A stretch of 64,000 nt of DNA from contig DATAUE010000149.1 in the NCBI GenBank assembly GCA_036268425.1, positions 372,001-436,000 on the forward strand, given 5' to 3'. Positions within the stretch are counted from its first letter, which is position 1; every line of letters starts with the position of its first letter. Below are positions 37,728 through 46,478 of this stretch, in pieces. This stretch comes from DATARH01 sp036268425. GTDB lineage: Bacteria; Pseudomonadota; Alphaproteobacteria; ATCC43930; CGMCC-115725. The notes beneath the pieces are model-generated. The model was given only the letters and a program-made list of their open reading frames with translations, was not told the DNA's origin and made no database searches. The translations under genes were made by a program, and so were the position numbers.

Positions 37728-37768
37728 ACTCCCACGCAACGCCGCCAACAAGGTGCGCCGGGGGACCA

Positions 37769-38362
37769 ATGACGATCTTTGATGAGTTGCAGGCGGCTTA
37801 TCGCGACTCGCAAGACCGGTTTCGCGACTATGCCCGCGAGTCACTCGAGGTCGCGCATACTTTGGCGCAGGAATTTCGCTCCTATCTCGGCGCTCCCGAA
37901 ACCTACACCGACCCCGAAGACGACACCCGCCGGCCTTATGTGCGGCTGCTTGCGTTTCAGATTCAGGATGGCGTGCCCGCGGCGGTGCAGCCGGAGTCGC
38001 ATCTTGATGTACTGGCACGCGAGGAAGACGGGTTCTGGCGCTTTGCCCTGGCCCTGATCCTCGACCGCGACAGTCAGTCATTCCCCAAACAGAGCCTCGC
38101 CTTCTTTCTTCGCCTCAAGGTGCATGACGACGTTTGGCATGTTCAGCTGCTCGATGACGGCGTGCAGGATTTCCAAATTCCCGAAACCGCCACGGCCTCT
38201 CCCGAAAAAGCGGCGTTGTTCGGCCGCATGGTCGCGATGGTGCAGCGGCTGCTTGACGCGAAGCCGTGGGAAGGCGTCGAGAAACTGCCGATAGGCTTCG
38301 AACTGCACCATCCGAACCCGATAGAGGGCGACGCACCCTCGCCGATTCCTGCCGCGCCTTGA
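37769..38362 (+). CDS. Conserved-looking protein of unknown function
   Basis: I do not recognise this 197-residue protein. The N-terminal 30 residues are a charged helix (FDELQAAYRDSQDRFRDYA), followed by a mixed alpha/beta region with PYVRLLAFQIQDG, LALILDRDSQSFPKQSLAFF and VHDDVWHVQLLDDG, and a Pro-rich acidic end. There is no signal peptide or membrane segment, so it is probably cytoplasmic. It starts 41 bases after lolD and ends 144 bases before dnaE on the same strand. The opposite strand is also open but gives a low-complexity product. Confidence 0.65.
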   Translation: MTIFDELQAAYRDSQDRFRDYARESLEVAHTLAQEFRSYLGAPETYTDPEDDTRRPYVRLLAFQIQDGVPAAVQPESHLDVLAREEDGFWRFALALILDRDSQSFPKQSLAFFLRLKVHDDVWHVQLLDDGVQDFQIPETATASPEKAALFGRMVAMVQRLLDAKPWEGVEKLPIGFELHHPNPIEGDAPSPIPAAP

Positions 38363-38506
38363 GTTGGGAAGAATCAAGTAGCCGAAACGATGCGCGAGTA
38401 GAATCGATGCGTGGGTATGACCGGGTGGTCTCGCAGGAACGCGACTGCGGAACGGCGCGTTGCCAGGGTGCCGTAGGCAAGGCTGTTTTCGTATAGGCGG
38501 CGTGGC

Positions 38507-41500
38507 ATGTTCGGGGCTCACCATACGGAAAATGCGTCGCCCATGCCGCTCGCCGATTTTATCCACCTGCGCACCCATTCGGCCTATTCGCTGTCGGCCG
38601 GGGCGATCAAGATCAAGGAACTGGTCGGCCTTTGCCGGGCGCAGATGATGCCGGCGGTGGCCATCACCGATAGCGGCAACCTGTTCGGCGCGCTCGAATT
38701 TGCCACCGCCTGCAGCGATGCCGGCATCCAGCCGATCATCGGTTGCGAGATTGCACTTGCTGCCGGCGAAACGCACGGGCGTAGCCAGCGTCCGCCCGGC
38801 ACTACGCTGGAACTCGACCGGCTCGTGCTGCTGGTGCAGAGCGAGGCCGGTTATCGCAATCTGATGAGCCTCGTCAGCCGCGCCTTTCTCGACGGCGAGG
38901 CCGGTGCTGAGCCGGCGGTCGCGCTTGGCGATCTCGCCGAGGCGAATGCCGGGTTGCTGTGCCTGACCGGTGGCGCCGGCGGACCGATCGGCCGGCCGCT
39001 CGCCGAAGGGCAGGTCGATGCCGCCGCGGCGATGCTGGCGGCGCTCAAGAATATCTTTCCCGGACGGCTATATATCGAGGTGATGCGCCACGGCATGCCG
39101 GAAGAGGCGCGCTGCGAAGGCGGGCTTATCGATTTCGCCTATGCCCACGACCTGCCGCTGGTCGCGACCAATAATGCCTATTTCCCCGACCGCGACTTCC
39201 ACGAGGCGCATGATGCGCTGATATGCATCGCGCAGGGCCGCGCGGTTGCCGATGACGATCGCCGCCGGCTGACGCCCGAGCATTATTTCCGTTCGGCGGC
39301 CGAGATGCGGGAGTTGTTCGCGGATTTACCCGAGGCTTGCGACAACACGCTGGTCATTGCCCAGCGCTGCGCCTTTATCCCGCAACCGCGCAAACCGATC
39401 CTGCCGGCTTTCGCCGCGGACGGCGACGGCGAAATCGTCGAATTGCAACAGGCGGCGCGGGCCGGGTTGGAGGTGCGGCTGGCAGCGCTCGGCCTCGGCA
39501 ACGATGAGGTTGCGGCGCAGCCTTATCGCGAGCGGCTGGAATTCGAACTGGGGATGATCGTGCAGACCGGGTTCCCCGGCTATTTCCTGATCGTCGCCGA
39601 TTTCATCCAATGGGCGAAGCGGCAGGGCATCCCGGTCGGGCCGGGGCGCGGTTCGGGAGCCGGCTCGGTCGTTGCCTGGGCCTTGACGATCACCGATCTC
39701 GATCCGTTGCGTTTCGGCCTGCTGTTCGAGCGCTTCCTCAACCCGGAACGCGTGTCGATGCCGGATTTCGACATCGACTTCTGCCAGGACCGGCGGGACG
39801 AGGTGATCCGCTACGTCCAGCAGAAATACGGCCGCGACCGGGTCGCGCAGATCATCACTTTCGGAAAATTGCAGGCGCGCGCGGTATTGCGCGACGTCGG
39901 CCGGGTGCTCGGCATGCCTTATGGGCAGGTCGACCGGCTGTGCAAACTGGTGCCGAACAACCCGGCGCACCCGGTGACGCTTGAAAAAGCCATCGCCGGC
40001 GAGCCGCAGCTGCAGCAGCAGCGCGACAGCGACGAGAATGTGGCGCGGTTGATGACGATCGCGCTAAAGCTCGAAGGCCTTTACCGTCATGCCTCGACGC
40101 ACGCCGCCGGTGTGGTGATCGGCGACCGGCCGCTCGCCGAGTTGGCGCCGCTTTATCGGGACCCGCGCTCCGACATGCCGGTCACCCAATTCAACATGAA
40201 ATGGGTGGAACTGGCCGGACTGGTTAAGTTTGACTTTCTTGGCCTTAAAACGTTGACCGTGCTGGCCCGCTGCCTCGAATTGCTGGAGGCAAGCGGCACC
40301 AGGCTCGATCTCGCCAATCTGCCGTTCGACAACCGGCCGGCTTACGAATTGCTGGCGCGCGGCGACACGGTCGGCGTGTTCCAGGTTGAAAGTCAGGGCT
40401 GTCGCGACATGCTGCGCAAGCTGCGCCCCGACCGCTTCGAAGACATCATCGCGGCCAACGCGCTGTATCGCCCAGGCCCGATGGAAAACATCCCGCGCTA
40501 CATCGCGGTCAAGCACGGTGAGGAGGAAGCCGACTACCTGCACCCGAAGATCGAGGGAATTCTCAAGGAAACCCACGGCATCATGATCTACCAGGAACAG
40601 GTCATGCAGATTGGGCAGGTGCTGGGGGGCTATACGCTCGGCGGCGCCGACCTGCTGCGTCGCGCGATGGGCAAAAAAATTCAGTCGGAGATGGACGCAC
40701 AGCGCAAACTATTCGTCGACGGCGCTGTCGAACGCGGCGTCGACAAGGCGCGGGCCGAGTTGATCTTCGACCAGATGGCAAAATTCGCCGGCTACGGCTT
40801 CAACAAGTCGCACGCCGCCGCCTATGCGCTGGTCACCTATCAGACCGCGTATCTGAAGGCCAACCATCCCGTCGAGTTCCTCGCCGCGTCGATGACTCTC
40901 GATCTCGGCAACACCGACAAGCTCAACGTCTTTCGCCAGGAATTGGGACGGCTCGGCATTACGCTGCTGCCGCCCGACATCAACCGCTCCAGCGTGACCT
41001 TCGCAGTCGAGGCCGACCCGAAGACCGGCAAGCCCGCGATCCGCTATGCGCTGGCTGCCGTCAAGGGCGTCGGCGCCCAGGCGATGAGCGACCTCGTCGC
41101 CGAGCGCAGCCGCAACGGCCCTTACAAGGATCTGTTCGATTTCGCGGTGCGGCTCGACACCAAGAGCTTCAACCGCCGCCAGTTCGAAAACCTGGTCAAG
41201 GCCGGCGCCTTCGAATGCCTGAACCCCAATCGGGCGCAGAGTTTCGCCTCCGCCGATCTGCTGTTACGCCAGGCAAGCCGCGCCGCCGAAGAGCGGCAGG
41301 ACGGCCAGCAAAGCCTGTTCGGCGGGCTTGGCGGGCTGACCGATGGGCGTTTTGCGGCGCGGCCGTCACTGCCACTGGTGCCGGATTGGCCGATGGTCGA
41401 ACGCCTGCAGTTCGAGTTCGACGCGATCGGCTTTTACCTGTCGAGCCACCCGCTCGACCCCTACGGCAAGAGCCTCGAGCGCGCCGGTGTGCTGCGCTGG

Positions 41501-42016
41501 ATTGATCTGCCGGCGGCATTGGCAGCGGGAGGGTCGAGCCGGTTCCGTCTCGCCGGCATCATCATCGGCCGCAAGGAACGCACGTCGGCACGCGGTAACC
41601 GGTTTGCCTTTCTGCAAATGTCAGACATGACCGGCGTGTTCGAGGTCACGCTGTTTTCCGAGGTGCTGGCGGTCGCCCGTCCCCTGCTCGACAGTGGCCA
41701 GCCGCTGATCGTCACGGTCGATGTCCGACGTGAGGAGGAAAACCTGCGGCTGACGACACAAAAGATCGAGCCGCTCGACAGCGTCGTGGCGCAGGCCGCG
41801 GCCGGTCTGCGGGTGTTTGTCGGCGAAGCCGAAGCCTTGCCGCGATTGCGCAGCCTGATCGGCCGCGAGCAAGGCGGGCGCGGCCGGGTCACAGTTGTCC
41901 TCGACCTGCCGAGCCGTGAAGTGGAGCTGGCGCTGCCCGGCGGTTTTAGAGTGGACCCACGCATTCGCGCGGCGGTCAAATCGCTTCCTGGTATCGTCGA
42001 CGTGCACGACATCTGA
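38507..42016 (+). CDS. dnaE: DNA polymerase III alpha subunit
   Basis: Replicative polymerase. The 1169 residues (E. coli: 1160) show the PHP domain at the N-terminus (FIHLRTHSAYSLSAGAIKIK), the catalytic palm with PDFDIDFCQDRRDEV near residues 420-433 holding two of the three catalytic aspartates, GPGRGSGAGSVVAWAL, the helix-hairpin-helix region, and a C-terminal OB domain (RFRLAGIIIGRKERTSARGN). This is the DnaE1 type. An ATG at 38543 gives a start nearer that of typical homologues (PLADFIHLRTHSAYSL); I kept 38507 because of an AGGCGG site upstream. A strong terminator follows the stop. Confidence 0.95.
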   Translation: MFGAHHTENASPMPLADFIHLRTHSAYSLSAGAIKIKELVGLCRAQMMPAVAITDSGNLFGALEFATACSDAGIQPIIGCEIALAAGETHGRSQRPPGTTLELDRLVLLVQSEAGYRNLMSLVSRAFLDGEAGAEPAVALGDLAEANAGLLCLTGGAGGPIGRPLAEGQVDAAAAMLAALKNIFPGRLYIEVMRHGMPEEARCEGGLIDFAYAHDLPLVATNNAYFPDRDFHEAHDALICIAQGRAVADDDRRRLTPEHYFRSAAEMRELFADLPEACDNTLVIAQRCAFIPQPRKPILPAFAADGDGEIVELQQAARAGLEVRLAALGLGNDEVAAQPYRERLEFELGMIVQTGFPGYFLIVADFIQWAKRQGIPVGPGRGSGAGSVVAWALTITDLDPLRFGLLFERFLNPERVSMPDFDIDFCQDRRDEVIRYVQQKYGRDRVAQIITFGKLQARAVLRDVGRVLGMPYGQVDRLCKLVPNNPAHPVTLEKAIAGEPQLQQQRDSDENVARLMTIALKLEGLYRHASTHAAGVVIGDRPLAELAPLYRDPRSDMPVTQFNMKWVELAGLVKFDFLGLKTLTVLARCLELLEASGTRLDLANLPFDNRPAYELLARGDTVGVFQVESQGCRDMLRKLRPDRFEDIIAANALYRPGPMENIPRYIAVKHGEEEADYLHPKIEGILKETHGIMIYQEQVMQIGQVLGGYTLGGADLLRRAMGKKIQSEMDAQRKLFVDGAVERGVDKARAELIFDQMAKFAGYGFNKSHAAAYALVTYQTAYLKANHPVEFLAASMTLDLGNTDKLNVFRQELGRLGITLLPPDINRSSVTFAVEADPKTGKPAIRYALAAVKGVGAQAMSDLVAERSRNGPYKDLFDFAVRLDTKSFNRRQFENLVKAGAFECLNPNRAQSFASADLLLRQASRAAEERQDGQQSLFGGLGGLTDGRFAARPSLPLVPDWPMVERLQFEFDAIGFYLSSHPLDPYGKSLERAGVLRWIDLPAALAAGGSSRFRLAGIIIGRKERTSARGNRFAFLQMSDMTGVFEVTLFSEVLAVARPLLDSGQPLIVTVDVRREEENLRLTTQKIEPLDSVVAQAAAGLRVFVGEAEALPRLRSLIGREQGGRGRVTVVLDLPSREVELALPGGFRVDPRIRAAVKSLPGIVDVHDI

Positions 42017-42108
42017 TTAATCTTTTGGTGAGATTTGGCAGGTATTCTTTCGGGCATGCGCGCACCTACCCCGGGCGCGCAGCCTGCAAGGACATTCCCC
42101 CAAACCTC

Positions 42109-42137
42109 CGGCCGCCATAAGGCGGCCGCTTCTTTTT
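42109..42137 (+). terminator. Intrinsic terminator after dnaE
   Basis: An 8-bp GC stem, cggccgcc at 42109-42116 with ggcggccg at 42121-42128 around an ataa loop, followed by cttctttttt-type T-rich sequence to 42137. It lies 93 bases after the dnaE stop and 95 bases before the next gene, and is the clearest intrinsic terminator in the window. Confidence 0.85.
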
Positions 42138-42231
42138 ACGGCGCTTTTCAATGATGTGACGGCGACCTCGTGAAATTACGCCGCGAATTTCAGCTATGCT
42201 GGGCCGCCGTTCACCCTGAACAGGACTAACC

Positions 42232-43998
42232 ATGCGTTCAAAGTCTGCCTCGACTGCTGCGGCGATTGTCCTGTGCCTCGGTCTCGGTCTCGCAGTGCCC
42301 GGTCACGCGGCGGGTTCGCCTGATGCGGAGCTGCGGGCGGAAATCGACAGCGCGATCAAGCAGGCCGAAACCAATATGCACGGCGTCTTCAAATGGGACG
42401 GCGCCGAGCATATGGATGTGCGCGCGGACGGCGATGCCGCGGTCGCCGACATCAGCAATGCCCGTATCCTGATCCAGAACAAGAATGCGCAGCCGCCGAT
42501 GACCCGCGCGCGCATCAACCTCGATCATATCGAAGTGCGCCGGGCGCCGCGGCCGGACGGACTTGTCGATATCTCGATCAACCTGCCCGCTAACGCCAGC
42601 ATACAGCCGGCAGATGGCGAGGAGACCAAGGTCACGCTCAAAGACGGAACGGTGCATTTGGCGCTCGATCCTCAGACCGAACGCGCCCGCGAACTGGTGA
42701 TCGCGATTGCCGGCGCGCGGGTCGAAGACAAAACCGGCGATTGGGCAACCTTCGGGCCGCTTTCCGCCTCCACCAAGGTCAGCAGCGCCGCCGACAATAG
42801 CTGGAACCAGCCGTTTTCCCTCGAATTCAAGCAGATCGAGGCGTTTTTTGCCAAAAACCGGGCTGGCGGCACGATCGAGCATATCGCCTATTCCGGCCGG
42901 GGAGCCGGCCCTGACCTGCCGGCGCTCTATCGCCTCAGCGACCGGATGAAAGCGCTGCAGAACGACATCGCGCAGAACCAGCGGAAGAGTCCCCAGCCGC
43001 AGGATATGGATGCGCTCTTCGGCATGCTGGGAGAGTTCTTTTCGCTGTTCAGCCAAATGGAAGGCGAGTTGACAGTGGAAAATGCGGCGGCGCGCGGCGC
43101 CAATGCGGCACCGTTATTTTCCCTCGGGAGCGCCAGCCTCGCGACCAAGATCGACGGAACGTCGGGTGACAAGGCGATGCTGCGTGTCACCTACAAACAT
43201 GACGGCCTGGAACTCGGGCCGATGTTGCCGGTAGGGCCTGGACGGGTGCCGCGTCAGGCGGTGCTAGATTTCGGCGTCGAAGACGTGGCGACGGCGCCGC
43301 TCAAGCAGTTGATCGAAGCCGCCGCGGCAATGCATAAGGCTGTCGCCCCCGCCGATAAACAGCGCGCGACGCAGCAGATGCTCGGCGCGGCAGCGATGCT
43401 GACGCCGGATTTTCACATCTACGATCTGGTCTTCGATACGCAGGCGTTCGGCATCAAGGGGACAGCCGAGGCGAAGGGGTCGCCGATATCGCCGAAAGGC
43501 TACTCAGCGCAGGGCGATGTCAGCGTCCGCAGCCTCGACGCTCTACCGAACCTGTTTCCGTTGCCCCAGATCGCCGATTACGTCCCGCTGTTGCAGGTGA
43601 TCGGCGAACCGGCGAAGACCCCGGACGGCGCACCGCTGACGCGCTTCCACCTGATCTCGGCGCCGCCGAAATGGGTGGCCATCAACGGCAATGACCTCAG
43701 CGCCTGGTTTCTGCCCGGCCCTGCTAGTAGCAATGCGCCGCGCCGGCTCCGGGTAGCCGAGCCGCCGCTCAGCGGCGACGACGTTCGCGCCGTGCAGAAA
43801 GCGCTGTTCGACAAAGCCGCCGGCGTCCCGCAACAGACGATGAAACCGGGCATCTATGACGGCGCCACCGCCGCCGCGGTCGCGCGCTTTCAAAAAAGCA
43901 GCGGCCTCAATGTCGATGGCGTCGTCGATGTAGCGACACGCGACAAGCTCGGCATCAAAGCTGAGTCGGCTCATCCAACCCCTGCCCGGCCGAATTGA
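42232..43998 (+). CDS. Exported protein with C-terminal peptidoglycan-binding domain
   Basis: A 588-residue secreted protein. It has a Sec signal peptide (STAAAIVLCLGLGLAVPGHAA, cleavage near residue 27), a long central region without a family I can name, and a C-terminal PG-binding-1 type domain (about 510-575) with SGDDVRAVQKALFD, PGIYDGATAAAVARFQKSSG and DGVVDVATRDKLGI. The central part contains repeated beta-strand-like patterns and resembles large periplasmic proteins such as DUF2125-type, but this is a guess. It likely sits at the cell wall. It lies between the dnaE terminator and the convergent trpE(G) gene, so it is probably monocistronic. Confidence 0.75.
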   Translation: MRSKSASTAAAIVLCLGLGLAVPGHAAGSPDAELRAEIDSAIKQAETNMHGVFKWDGAEHMDVRADGDAAVADISNARILIQNKNAQPPMTRARINLDHIEVRRAPRPDGLVDISINLPANASIQPADGEETKVTLKDGTVHLALDPQTERARELVIAIAGARVEDKTGDWATFGPLSASTKVSSAADNSWNQPFSLEFKQIEAFFAKNRAGGTIEHIAYSGRGAGPDLPALYRLSDRMKALQNDIAQNQRKSPQPQDMDALFGMLGEFFSLFSQMEGELTVENAAARGANAAPLFSLGSASLATKIDGTSGDKAMLRVTYKHDGLELGPMLPVGPGRVPRQAVLDFGVEDVATAPLKQLIEAAAAMHKAVAPADKQRATQQMLGAAAMLTPDFHIYDLVFDTQAFGIKGTAEAKGSPISPKGYSAQGDVSVRSLDALPNLFPLPQIADYVPLLQVIGEPAKTPDGAPLTRFHLISAPPKWVAINGNDLSAWFLPGPASSNAPRRLRVAEPPLSGDDVRAVQKALFDKAAGVPQQTMKPGIYDGATAAAVARFQKSSGLNVDGVVDVATRDKLGIKAESAHPTPARPN

Positions 43999-44018
43999 CC
44001 TGACCCTATCGCGCCGCC

Positions 44019-46193
44019 TTATTGCGCCGCGGCAGCGGCTTCGCACAGCAGGCCGAGAGCCTGTTCGATGATCGGCATGCCGATCCCCCCGGGCGATGTC
44101 ATCACCGATTCGGGATGGAACTGGACCGCGGCGATCGGCAGCGCGTTGTGCTCGATCGCCATGACGACCCAGTCGTCTTCGGTTTCCGCGGTGACCGACA
44201 ATACCGAGGGCAACGCATCCCGCCTCGCGAACAGCGAGTGATAACGACCGACGGTGAACCGCGCCGGCAGACCGCGCAGCAGCCGACCGGGTAAGCTTCG
44301 CACCGCCGAAGGCTTGCCGTGCATCGGCACATCGAGCACCCCGAGCGACCCGCCGAAATATTCGACGATGCCCTGCAAGCCGAGGCATACGCCAAAAATC
44401 GGCAGCTTGCGTGCCATCAACAGGTCGAGCGTATCGCGCATCGCGAAATCGTCGGGCCGCCCCGGCCCCGGCGACAGCACGACGAGATCGGGCCGCAACC
44501 CCGCTTGCAACTGCGCTCGCGCGAAATCGTGGCGCAACGTCTCGACCTCGGCGCCGGTGGTGCGGATATAGCCGGCGAGCGTATGGACGAACGAATCTTC
44601 GTGGTCGATCAGCAATACCTTGCGGCCATGCCCTGAATTGGTCAGCGTCATTCCGGATTGCGCCGCCCGCCGCGCCGCGTTGCCGCGTATTGCCGCGAAT
44701 AATGCCGCCGCCTTCAGCCGGGTTTCGGCTTCTTCGGCGTCGGGGTCGCTGTCGAACAACAGCGTAGCACCGGCCCGCACTTCGCCAATCCCGTCCTTCA
44801 TGCGGATCGTCCGCAGCGTCAGGCCGGTATTCATGTTGCCGTCAAAGGTAAGCCGGCCGATCGCCCCGCCGTACCAGCGCCGCGCCGAACGCTCGTGCTC
44901 TTCGATAAAGCGGATCGCCCACAATTTCGGGGCGCCGGTCACAGTCACCGCCCAGGCATGGCTGAGGAACCCGTCGAGCGCGTCGAATTCCGGGCGCAAC
45001 GCGCCCTCGACATGATCGACGGTATGAATGAGCCGCGAATACATCTCGATCTGCCGCCGGCCGATTACCTTGACGCTGCCGGCGACGCAGACCCGCGATT
45101 TGTCGTTACGGTCGACATCGGTGCACATCGTCAATTCGCTCTCGTCCTTTTTGGAGTTGAGCAGCTCGAGGATGCGGTCGGCGTCTTCCAGTGGGTCGCG
45201 GCCGCGCGCGATCGTTCCGCTGATCGGGCAGGTTTCGATGCGCTTGCCCTCCACACGCACAAACATCTCCGGTGAGGCCGACACCAGAAATTCACCCTCG
45301 CCGAGATTGATCAGCGCGCCATAGGGCGCCGGGTTGGCTTGCCGCAACCGGTGAAACACGGTGCTCGGCAGATCGCCGCAGGCATCGGCAAATAACTGTC
45401 CCGGTACGACCTCGAACAGATCGCCGCGGACGAACGATTCTTTGGCACGCCGCACCAGCGCGGCGTATTCGCCGGGGCCGTGGTCGCTTTCCGGCGGGCG
45501 GGCGGCACCGGTATCGAGGCGATATTTGGCCGGCGGCGTGGCGCGCGGCAGACCCTCGGTCGAATGTCCGCCGATTTCGAATTCATAACGGTGCAGCGCC
45601 GCCTGCTGCCGCATGTGGTCGACGATCAGGATTTCATCCGGCAGATACAGCACGAGGTCGCGCTGGTCGGCGGCGCGCGGCAGGTGCAAACGGGTCGGCT
45701 CGAACTGGAACACGAGATCGTAGCCGAACGCGCCGTAAAGCCCGAGATGCTCGTCTTCCGGGCTGGCAAACAAATCGCCGAGCGACCGCAACACCGAGAA
45801 CACGCTGGGCTGCCGGCTGCGCTGCTCTTCGGGAAAGCGTGTTGCATTTTCGGCGATTTCGCCGGTGATGCGGTCGTCGCCGGTATCGCGCAGTTTCGCG
45901 GCGGTCAGCCCCGCGAGATGGTCGCGCACCGCGCCGAGCAATAGCCGGCCTCGCTGGTTCAGCGCTTCGATCGAAAAACTGCGGTCGCGTGCGGTCAGCG
46001 CCAGGGCCGGATCGACAAACCCCATATCCCAGCGCGTATAGCGGCCGGGAAACTCGAAGCTCGACGAAAACAGTACACCGCGCCGCTCGTCGAGCCGATC
46101 GGCGAGCCTTGTATCGGCCGGGCTGTAGGTCTGCACCGCGATCTCGCGATGCACGCGGATGCCGCCTTGGGTGACATAGCTGATACGCTGCAC
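44019..46193 (-). CDS. trpE(G): Fused anthranilate synthase TrpE-TrpG
   Basis: A single 724-residue chain carrying both subunits of anthranilate synthase, as in Rhizobium, Brucella and Azospirillum. The TrpE part (about 1-510) has the chorismate-binding regions TCPISGTIARGRDPLEDADR, ELTMCTDVDRNDKSRVC and AVTVTGAPKLWAIRFIEEHE. The TrpG glutaminase part (about 530-724) has KVLLIDHEDSF, the nucleophile in PIFGVCLGLQG (Cys603) and the HPE triad end in VQFHPES (His693, Glu695). The start is GTG at 46193 with GAAGGAG six bases upstream. A leader peptide and attenuator precede it. It is divergent from trpD. Confidence 0.95.
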   Translation of the reverse strand: MQRISYVTQGGIRVHREIAVQTYSPADTRLADRLDERRGVLFSSSFEFPGRYTRWDMGFVDPALALTARDRSFSIEALNQRGRLLLGAVRDHLAGLTAAKLRDTGDDRITGEIAENATRFPEEQRSRQPSVFSVLRSLGDLFASPEDEHLGLYGAFGYDLVFQFEPTRLHLPRAADQRDLVLYLPDEILIVDHMRQQAALHRYEFEIGGHSTEGLPRATPPAKYRLDTGAARPPESDHGPGEYAALVRRAKESFVRGDLFEVVPGQLFADACGDLPSTVFHRLRQANPAPYGALINLGEGEFLVSASPEMFVRVEGKRIETCPISGTIARGRDPLEDADRILELLNSKKDESELTMCTDVDRNDKSRVCVAGSVKVIGRRQIEMYSRLIHTVDHVEGALRPEFDALDGFLSHAWAVTVTGAPKLWAIRFIEEHERSARRWYGGAIGRLTFDGNMNTGLTLRTIRMKDGIGEVRAGATLLFDSDPDAEEAETRLKAAALFAAIRGNAARRAAQSGMTLTNSGHGRKVLLIDHEDSFVHTLAGYIRTTGAEVETLRHDFARAQLQAGLRPDLVVLSPGPGRPDDFAMRDTLDLLMARKLPIFGVCLGLQGIVEYFGGSLGVLDVPMHGKPSAVRSLPGRLLRGLPARFTVGRYHSLFARRDALPSVLSVTAETEDDWVVMAIEHNALPIAAVQFHPESVMTSPGGIGMPIIEQALGLLCEAAAAAQ

Positions 46194-46256
46194 GAGGATC
46201 TCCTTCGGTACACCGCCTCGGAGATCCGCGAGGGCTATCGCCCTTCTAAAGCGAAA

Positions 46257-46325
46257 GCCGCCGGGAAACTCCGCGGCGGCCTAGGCAAAACATGAATCAG
46301 TGGCCGCCCGGATCAGACAGGCCAC
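46257..46325 (-). terminator. Transcription attenuator of trpE(G)
   Basis: Three mutually exclusive pairings can be read on the minus strand, given here as plus-strand positions. Terminator: GCCGCCG (46274-46280) with CGGCGGC (46257-46263), then TTTCGCTTT (46248-46256). Antiterminator: GGCGGCC (46302-46308) with GGCCGCC (46275-46281), which shares the left arm of the terminator. Pause/protector: GTGGCC within the Trp codons (46320-46325) with GGCCAC (46300-46305). A further small hairpin lies at 46231-46244. Ribosome stalling at the Trp codons would free the antiterminator. Confidence 0.85.
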
Positions 46326-46357
46326 CACCAATGGGATGAGTGCGAGGCAATGCTCAT
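46313..46357 (-). CDS. trpL: Trp leader peptide, 14 residues with three Trp codons
   Basis: A short open frame encoding MSIASHSSHWWWPV, ending TGA. Three consecutive Trp codons near its end are the hallmark of a tryptophan-sensing leader peptide; the S. meliloti leader is also 14 residues with WWW. It has no Shine-Dalgarno site. A -10-like hexamer lies exactly seven bases before the ATG, so transcription probably starts at the A of the start codon, making it leaderless as reported for S. meliloti trpL. It is followed by the attenuator and, 119 bases after its stop, by trpE(G). Confidence 0.88.
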   Translation of the reverse strand: MSIASHSSHWWWPV

Positions 46358-46364
46358 GCCGGTG

Positions 46365-46394
46365 CTTGTAGCAAATCTCGGGCAGGTTGGGCAA
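46365..46394 (-). promoter_or_regulatory. Putative promoter of trpL-trpE(G)
   Basis: Read on the minus strand, TTGCCC (46389-46394) as -35 and TACAAG (46365-46370) as -10 are 18 bases apart. Seven bases separate the -10 from the trpL ATG, which places the expected transcription start at the start codon. Match to consensus is moderate (4/6 for -35). Confidence 0.5.
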
Positions 46395-46478
46395 CGCGAA
46401 ACCCCGGATGTGGTGCACTGCTTTCCGAGCGAACCCCGAGGCTGATATAACGACGCATGATCCGGAGCATCTTTACCG

